A stretch of DNA of 27,508 bases from Vulcanimicrobiota bacterium (lineage in GTDB: Bacteria; Vulcanimicrobiota; Vulcanimicrobiia; Vulcanimicrobiales; Vulcanimicrobiaceae), in the NCBI GenBank assembly GCA_003155175.1, contig PMFP01000024.1, forward strand, positions 1 through 27,508. The letters are read 5' to 3'. The notes under the pieces were generated by a model, which worked only from the letters and a program-made list of their open reading frames with translations, was not told the origin of the DNA and made no database searches. Positions within the stretch are counted from its first letter, which is position 1. Each line of letters starts with the position of its first letter. Shown piece after piece: positions 24,351 to 27,508 of this stretch. The position numbers and the translations under genes were made by a program.

Positions 24351-24991
24351 AGATCGCGCCGTCGCTGCTGTCTGCCGATTTCGCGCGGATCGCCGAACAG
24401 ATCGCCGAGGTCCGCGACGCGGCATATCTTCACCTCGACGTCATGGACGGCCGTTTCGTTCCTAACATCACCTGGGGACCCAAGATCGTCGCCGACCTGC
24501 GCCCGCTTTCGAAACAGACGTTCGACTGCCACTTGATGATCGTCGAACCGGAACGCTACGTGGACGAGTTTCGCGCGGCGGGCGCCGACGTCATCACCTT
24601 CCATCTCGAGGCGACGTGCCACGCGCAGCGCTTGCTCGCGCACGTCCGCTCCACCGGCGCGCGGGCCGGCATCGCGATCTGCCCGCAGACGCCGGTCGCG
24701 ATGCTTGCCGACGTCGTCGAAGACTGCGATTTGATTCTCGTGATGAGCGTCAATCCGGGCTTTGCCGGGCAGGCGTTCGTTCCGCGATCGTTCGAGAAGG
24801 TGCGCCAGGCGCGCGCGCTCGCCGACGAACGAAACCCGCGCTGCGAGATCGAGGTGGACGGCGGCATCGGGGAGGCGAACGCGCGCGAGCTGCGCGACGC
24901 CGGTGCCGACGTGCTCGTCATGGGGAAGAGCATTTTCGGCGCGCCGGATCCGGGGGCGGCGCTGCGAGATCTGCACGCGCTGCTGAAATGA
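24347..24991 (+). CDS. rpe: Ribulose-phosphate 3-epimerase
   Basis: GTG 24347 overlaps the preceding stop and gives MKIAPSLLSADFARI, the family's opening; 214 residues is the usual length. The metal and catalytic residues are in place: His29 and Asp31 in HLDVMDG, His62 in DCHLMI, and Asp171 in VDGGI, with the phosphate-binding MSVNPGFAGQ loop (133-142). The enzyme interconverts ribulose-5-phosphate and xylulose-5-phosphate in the pentose phosphate or Calvin pathways as a TIM barrel. Its end overlaps thiL by 4 bases (ATGA). In many bacteria rpe lies close to Ser/Thr kinase (PASTA) and rsgA genes, so this neighbourhood is partly conserved. Confidence 0.95.
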   Translation: MKIAPSLLSADFARIAEQIAEVRDAAYLHLDVMDGRFVPNITWGPKIVADLRPLSKQTFDCHLMIVEPERYVDEFRAAGADVITFHLEATCHAQRLLAHVRSTGARAGIAICPQTPVAMLADVVEDCDLILVMSVNPGFAGQAFVPRSFEKVRQARALADERNPRCEIEVDGGIGEANARELRDAGADVLVMGKSIFGAPDPGAALRDLHALLK

Positions 24992-25995
24992 GCGCGGCGA
25001 AACGCACCGCATCGCCGGCCTTCGGTGAGGACGAGATCGTCGCGCTCATCCGCCGTCTGACCGGGCCGCCTCCGAAACGTCTGCTGACCGGCATCGGTGA
25101 CGACGCCGCCGTTTGGCAGCCCTCGCGTTCGCATCGCAGTCTGGTCACGACGGACGCCTTGATCGAAGGCGTTCACTTTCCACGCGAGCTCGCGCTGCGC
25201 GACGCCGGCTTTCGCGCGATGGCGGCCAACGTGAGCGATTTGGCGGCGATGGGCGCGCGGCCGGTGCTTGCGACCGTCGCCCTAGGTTTGCGCGAAGGCA
25301 CGACGCTCGACGAGATCGAGCAGCTCTACGGCGGCGTCGTCGCATGTGCGAACGAAGCGCGCATGGCGATCGCCGGCGGCGATCTCACGCGCGCGCCGGT
25401 CTTGACCGTCGCGATTACGGCGATCGGCGAAGCGGCGCCCGCGCGGTTGAAGACGCGCGCCGGTGCGCGGCCCGGCGACGTGGTCGCCACGACGGGCGAA
25501 CTCGGGAACAGCCGGGCCGGCCTCGATCTGATGCGCGAGCCGGGGTCGCTGAGCGGGGACGTTGCCGAGCGCGCGGCGTCGGCGTTCGCCCGCCCTCAGG
25601 CGCGCTGGCGCGAGGGGCTCTTCCTTGCCGCAAGCCGCAACGTGCACGCCATGATGGACTGCTCCGACGGTCTCTCGACGGATCTCGCGCGCCTGTGCGA
25701 AGCGAGCGGAGTAAGCGCGTGCATCGAAGCGGTTCCCGTGGGTGCGGCGGCAGCCGCGATGGCCGCGCGCCTCGGCCGCGATGCGGAGGCGTACGCGCTG
25801 GCCGGCGGTGAAGACTTCGAACTGCTCGTGGCGATCGCGCCGCGGGCCTACGCGCATCTTGCGGCGCGGTTTCGCGCGCGATTCGGGCGACCGCTCGAGC
25901 GCGTCGGCGTGCTGCGGGAGGGAAGCGGCGTGACGTGGAGCCGCAACGGAAAGGAAGAGAGAATCGACCGCACCGGCTGGGATCACTTTGCATGA
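24988..25995 (+). CDS. thiL: Thiamine-monophosphate kinase
   Basis: ATG 24988 overlaps the rpe stop and gives a 335-residue product, a normal length. Motifs in order: FGEDEIVALIRRL, TGIGDDAAV (34-42, the metal-binding Asp cluster), VTTDALIEGVHF, AANVSDLAAMGARP, GGDLTRAP, MMDCSDGLSTDLARL and AGGEDFELL. These cover the ATP and Mg2+ sites of the PurM-like fold. The enzyme phosphorylates thiamine monophosphate to the cofactor thiamine diphosphate. No other thiamine gene and no TPP riboswitch is visible here. The gene overlaps the next one by 4 bases (ATGA). Confidence 0.95.
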   Translation: MSAAKRTASPAFGEDEIVALIRRLTGPPPKRLLTGIGDDAAVWQPSRSHRSLVTTDALIEGVHFPRELALRDAGFRAMAANVSDLAAMGARPVLATVALGLREGTTLDEIEQLYGGVVACANEARMAIAGGDLTRAPVLTVAITAIGEAAPARLKTRAGARPGDVVATTGELGNSRAGLDLMREPGSLSGDVAERAASAFARPQARWREGLFLAASRNVHAMMDCSDGLSTDLARLCEASGVSACIEAVPVGAAAAAMAARLGRDAEAYALAGGEDFELLVAIAPRAYAHLAARFRARFGRPLERVGVLREGSGVTWSRNGKEERIDRTGWDHFA

Positions 25996-26426
25996 CCGCG
26001 ACGCCGTTTGAGTTTCGTCTCGGACGGGACGACCGTATGCCGTATCTGCGCGTGACCGTCGAGGGGTTTCAGCATCCCGACGTCGCGGAGCCCGCGGGTC
26101 TAGATCTCTTGGCTTGCCGCCTCGAGGCCGTCGCCTCGCCGGTGCGCGCCGCGTTCGAGCTCGCGATCCGCGTTGAAGAATTGTTGGAGTTGCGCGCGTA
26201 CTTGCGCGCGATCAATTCCGGGAACGGTCCGGCTCACACGTTCGCGTTTGCGGGCGGCCTCTTCGAGCTCGCGTTCGCGCCGAGCCGTCGCGGCCCGGTG
26301 CTCTGCGCAGTGCACCTCAAAACCATCGACGCATCGCACGTCCGCCTCGAATACCTCATCACCCTCGAACCCCAAGAGATCTCGGAGACGGTCGCCGAGC
26401 TGTCACCGTTAGATGGGCGCAAGTAG
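25992..26426 (+). CDS. Hypothetical 144-residue cytoplasmic protein
   Basis: ATG 25992 overlaps the thiL stop, so it is the last gene of the overlapping PASTA-rpe-thiL string. No signal peptide or membrane helix is visible. The pattern starts with FEFRLGRDDRMPYLRVTVEGFQ, then DLLACRLEAV, a leucine-rich helix (ELAIRVEELLELRAYLRAI), a strand pair around FAFAGGLFELAF, and a last strand HVRLEYLITLEP. This order (beta-strands, central EELLELRAYL helix, strands) resembles small WapI-like proteins of unknown biochemical role. I cannot support a family call on sequence alone. It is followed by the repeat zone. Confidence 0.65.
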   Translation: MTATPFEFRLGRDDRMPYLRVTVEGFQHPDVAEPAGLDLLACRLEAVASPVRAAFELAIRVEELLELRAYLRAINSGNGPAHTFAFAGGLFELAFAPSRRGPVLCAVHLKTIDASHVRLEYLITLEPQEISETVAELSPLDGRK

Positions 26427-26450
26427 TTCGTAACGCTGAGCGCGCCCCCC

Positions 26451-26483
26451 CAGTGTCATCCTGAGCTTGTCGAAGGACGCGCT
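26451..26483 (+). repeat. Left inverted copy of a GTCATCCTGAGC-type interspersed repeat
   Basis: A 33-base unit beginning CAGTGTCATCCTGAGC and ending GTCGAAGGACGCGCT. It matches in reverse complement the copy at 26777-26809 with one mismatch (T/C in the middle). The core GTCATCCTGAGC..GTCGAAGGA is a widespread short interspersed repeat in bacterial genomes. It lies 18 bases upstream of the GIY-YIG start. Confidence 0.85.
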
Positions 26484-26501
26484 TGAAGCACTGCTCGTGT
26501 T

Positions 26502-26804
26502 GTGAAGCAGTATTACGTGTATATGTTGCTATGTAGCGACGGATCGCTGTATATCGGAATTACGAACGATCTCGAACGGCGTGTGTGGGAGCACGAAAGT
26601 GGTTGGGCCCCGGAGTGCTACACGCATACGCGACGACCGGTATCGCTGGTGTACTGTGCCGAGTTCGCGAACGTCGATGACGCGATCAGGTGGGAGAAGC
26701 AAGTCAAGGGCTGGGGCCGCGCTAAAAAGCTTGCGCTGGCCGACGGAGATTGGGATCGCGTCAAGCAGTTGAGCCGAGCGCGTCCTTCGACAGGCTCAGG
26801 ATGA
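26502..26804 (+). CDS. Small GIY-YIG nuclease (UPF0213/YhbQ-like)
   Basis: GTG 26502 starts a 100-residue protein. The variant GIY-YIG motif is YYVYMLLCSDGSLYIGIT (Tyr5, Tyr17-Ile18-Gly19), followed by the catalytic-arginine helix NDLERRVWEHE (Arg26/Arg27). The motif AIRWEKQVKGW then carries the metal-binding glutamate. The family is a single-domain nuclease of the UPF0213 type; some members cut branched or single-stranded DNA, and most are untested. Unusually, the last ten residues (SRARPSTGSG) are read out of the right inverted repeat and the TGA lies within it. The coding sequence has a more relaxed, AT-richer start (TATTACGTGTATATGTTG) than its neighbours, consistent with later arrival. 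Confidence 0.88.
   Translation: MKQYYVYMLLCSDGSLYIGITNDLERRVWEHESGWAPECYTHTRRPVSLVYCAEFANVDDAIRWEKQVKGWGRAKKLALADGDWDRVKQLSRARPSTGSG
26751..26793 (+). repeat. 43-bp direct repeat, first copy (3' end of the GIY-YIG gene)
   Basis: The 43 bases starting TGGGATCGCGTCAAGCAG and ending CCTTCGACAG recur without a mismatch at 26856-26898, 105 bases later. The copy covers the last 15 codons or so of the nuclease gene, including half of the right inverted repeat. Confidence 0.9.
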
Positions 26805-26809
26805 CACTG
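26777..26809 (-). repeat. Right inverted copy of the GTCATCCTGAGC-type repeat
   Basis: This is the reverse complement of the left copy at 26451-26483 with 32 of 33 positions matching. It contains the stop codon and last codons of the GIY-YIG gene. Confidence 0.85.
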
Positions 26810-26861
26810 TGGTGGGCTCGCGATGACGCTGGGGTGGCCCGCGATGAGACGGGGATGGGAT
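26799..26861 (+). repeat. Three imperfect 21-bp tandem units
   Basis: Units begin GGATGACACTGTGG (26799), GCGATGACGCTGGGG (26820) and GCGATGAGACGGGGA (26841). Each follows the pattern GATGA..CTGGGGTGG with substitutions. The array links the two 43-bp direct repeats. Part of the first unit is the outer end of the right inverted repeat. Confidence 0.6.
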
Positions 26862-26898
26862 CGCGTCAAGCAGTTGAGCCGAGCGCGTCCTTCGACAG
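26856..26898 (+). repeat. 43-bp direct repeat, second copy, truncated at the IS110 boundary
   Basis: Identical to 26751-26793. The first copy continues GCTCAGGATGACAC, while this one switches to ATACTGTATC, which is where the insertion element is inferred to begin. Confidence 0.88.
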
Positions 26899-26909
26899 AT
26901 ACTGTATCT
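26897..26909. repeat. Short perfect hairpin at the inferred IS end
   Basis: AGATAC (26897-26902), T, GTATCT (26904-26909) pair perfectly. The hairpin straddles the junction between the interrupted repeat and the transposase stop at 26911 and may belong to the IS terminus. Confidence 0.4.
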
Positions 26910-27508
26910 TTCATGAATTAGCAAGGGCTCCGTCGTAGGGCCGGCCGCTCTTGAGGACGCCCATGGCGATGACCAGGAGTTTCCTCATGACGGCGATGAT
27001 GATTTTCTTGTTCGGCTTGCCGGCTTCGCGCAGTCGCTGAGCAAAGGCGCGCAGGCGGGGATTATGGGTCATCGCCACGATCGCCGGCCACCAAAGGCCC
27101 TTTCGCAGCCACGCGTTGCCGATTTTGCAAATGCCGTTGCGCCCTCGCACCGACGTGCCGGACGTGCGTATGCGCGGCGAGAGCCCGGCATACGCCGCCA
27201 GCGCCTTCCCGTCGGCAAATTCTTCCAGATGAGGGCATTCGGCCAGAAACAGGGCGGCGGTCGAGTCTCCGATACCTGAGATGCTCGTGAGCAAATCACG
27301 CCGCTTACGAAGGGGCGGGTTATCATCGAAAAGCCGATCGATTTGTCGCTCGATCTCTTGGATTTGCTCTGAAAGGTTCTCGATCAAATCCTCGATGGAA
27401 CGCTGTACCGTCGGCAAGATATTGGGCGTTTGCAACTGTGTCTGATACGAGGCGCGCGTTTCTTTTAGATTGCTGCAAAAGCGCATCAGGCCTCGCAATT
27501 GCCGCTCT
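26899..27508 (-). mobile_element. IS110-family insertion sequence, 3' part (continues past the window)
   Basis: The left boundary is placed where the interspersed repeat breaks off. Only 12 bases separate it from the transposase stop, so the downstream end of this element is short. That fits the IS110 group, where the long non-coding end lies upstream of the gene, rather than IS1111, where it lies downstream. The upstream end is outside the window. Confidence 0.6.
26911..27508 (-). CDS. IS110-family transposase, C-terminal part (5' end outside window)
   Basis: The frame is open to the right edge of the window (the codons before TTG 27498 read ERQ), so 198 residues of an expected 320-400 are visible. 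A coiled-coil-like helix (SIEDLIENLSEQIQEIERQIDRL) is followed by the Transposase_20 domain: LTSISGIGDSTAALFLAECPHLEEF, then LAAYAGLSPRIRTSGTSVRGRNGICKIGNAWLRKGLWWPA, and finally GKPNKKIIIAVMRKLLVIAMGVLKSGRPYD. The serine in SGTSVRGR corresponds to the conserved catalytic serine region. The N-terminal RuvC-like DEDD domain lies beyond the edge. IS110 enzymes use a bridge RNA to choose donor and target DNA. No inactivating change is visible in this part. Confidence 0.9.
   Translation of the reverse strand, partial: ERQLRGLMRFCSNLKETRASYQTQLQTPNILPTVQRSIEDLIENLSEQIQEIERQIDRLFDDNPPLRKRRDLLTSISGIGDSTAALFLAECPHLEEFADGKALAAYAGLSPRIRTSGTSVRGRNGICKIGNAWLRKGLWWPAIVAMTHNPRLRAFAQRLREAGKPNKKIIIAVMRKLLVIAMGVLKSGRPYDGALANS

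Larger units (their letters stand above)
26451..26809 (+). mobile_element. Candidate 359-bp repeat-bounded unit carrying a GIY-YIG nuclease gene
   Basis: The region is bounded by two inverted 33-bp repeats (32/33 identical) and contains a single gene that nearly fills it. This is the layout of a minimal mobile or self-propagating unit. No target-site duplication could be identified at the outer edges (CCCCCC on the left, a tandem-repeat tract on the right). Mobility is inference from layout only. Confidence 0.4.

Noticed and set aside
26751..26898. The direct repeats as a CRISPR array
   Set aside because: Only two copies, one inside a coding region, with a tandem tract rather than unique spacers, and no cas genes.
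26618..26914. Minus-strand open frame across the repeats (RARLNCLTRS repeated)
   Set aside because: It is the translated interspersed repeat read twice, a familiar false gene at this repeat type.

Overview
This is a gene-dense, high-GC window (roughly two-thirds G+C by eye) from a bacterium that appears to have an outer membrane. Evidence for the envelope type is a DUF4403-type lipoprotein, a CBM9-like/DUF5916-like putative outer-membrane barrel protein, many exported proteins and a periplasmic-type cytochrome c. The mix of MEP-pathway isoprenoid genes, a protein-O-mannosyltransferase-like enzyme, a DDxxG-type polyprenyl synthase and GTG/TTG starts would fit a little-cultured phylum such as Eremiobacterota (WPS-2). 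That placement is inference and is not proven by any marker here. No rRNA, tRNA, CRISPR array or recognised riboswitch was seen, and no gene-free stretch exceeds 300 bases.

Layout. (1) 1-4782, plus strand: the 3' end of dapD, a translationally coupled class I/II aminotransferase (lysine/diaminopimelate branch), a DUF4403-like lipoprotein, a small DUF3311-like membrane protein, and a sodium:solute symporter overlapping it by ATGA. (2) 4760-10473, an exported-protein region on both strands: an alpha/beta hydrolase, a deletion-scarred secreted-protein pseudogene, the CBM9/DUF5916-like protein, a PPC-like secreted protein, two small secreted proteins and a mono-haem cytochrome c. (3) 10509-16043, minus strand: an F420/NADP-reductase-like protein, radA, ftcD (glutamate formimidoyltransferase) and a two-domain M16 zinc protease, with ftcD and the protease overlapping by ATGA. 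(4) 16094-26426, eleven tightly packed plus-strand genes: cmk, plsC, ispH, polyprenyl synthase, a double GT-C glycosyltransferase fusion, yebC, a PASTA protein, rpe, thiL and a 144-residue unknown. IspH and the prenyl synthase supply isoprenoid diphosphates, and the next gene encodes an enzyme type that normally uses polyprenyl-phosphate sugars, so this block could couple lipid-carrier synthesis to glycosylation.

(5) 26427-27508, a mobile and repeat zone, is the most unusual part. A small GIY-YIG nuclease gene sits between two inverted 33-bp repeats (32/33 identical) of the widespread GTCATCCTGAGC..GTCGAAGGA type. Its reading frame ends inside the right repeat. The 3' end of the gene plus half the repeat is duplicated about 105 bp further on, separated by three 21-bp imperfect tandem units. 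The second copy is cut off exactly where an IS110-family element begins; its transposase runs off the right edge. This suggests a compact nuclease-associated repeat unit that has served as an IS110 landing site.
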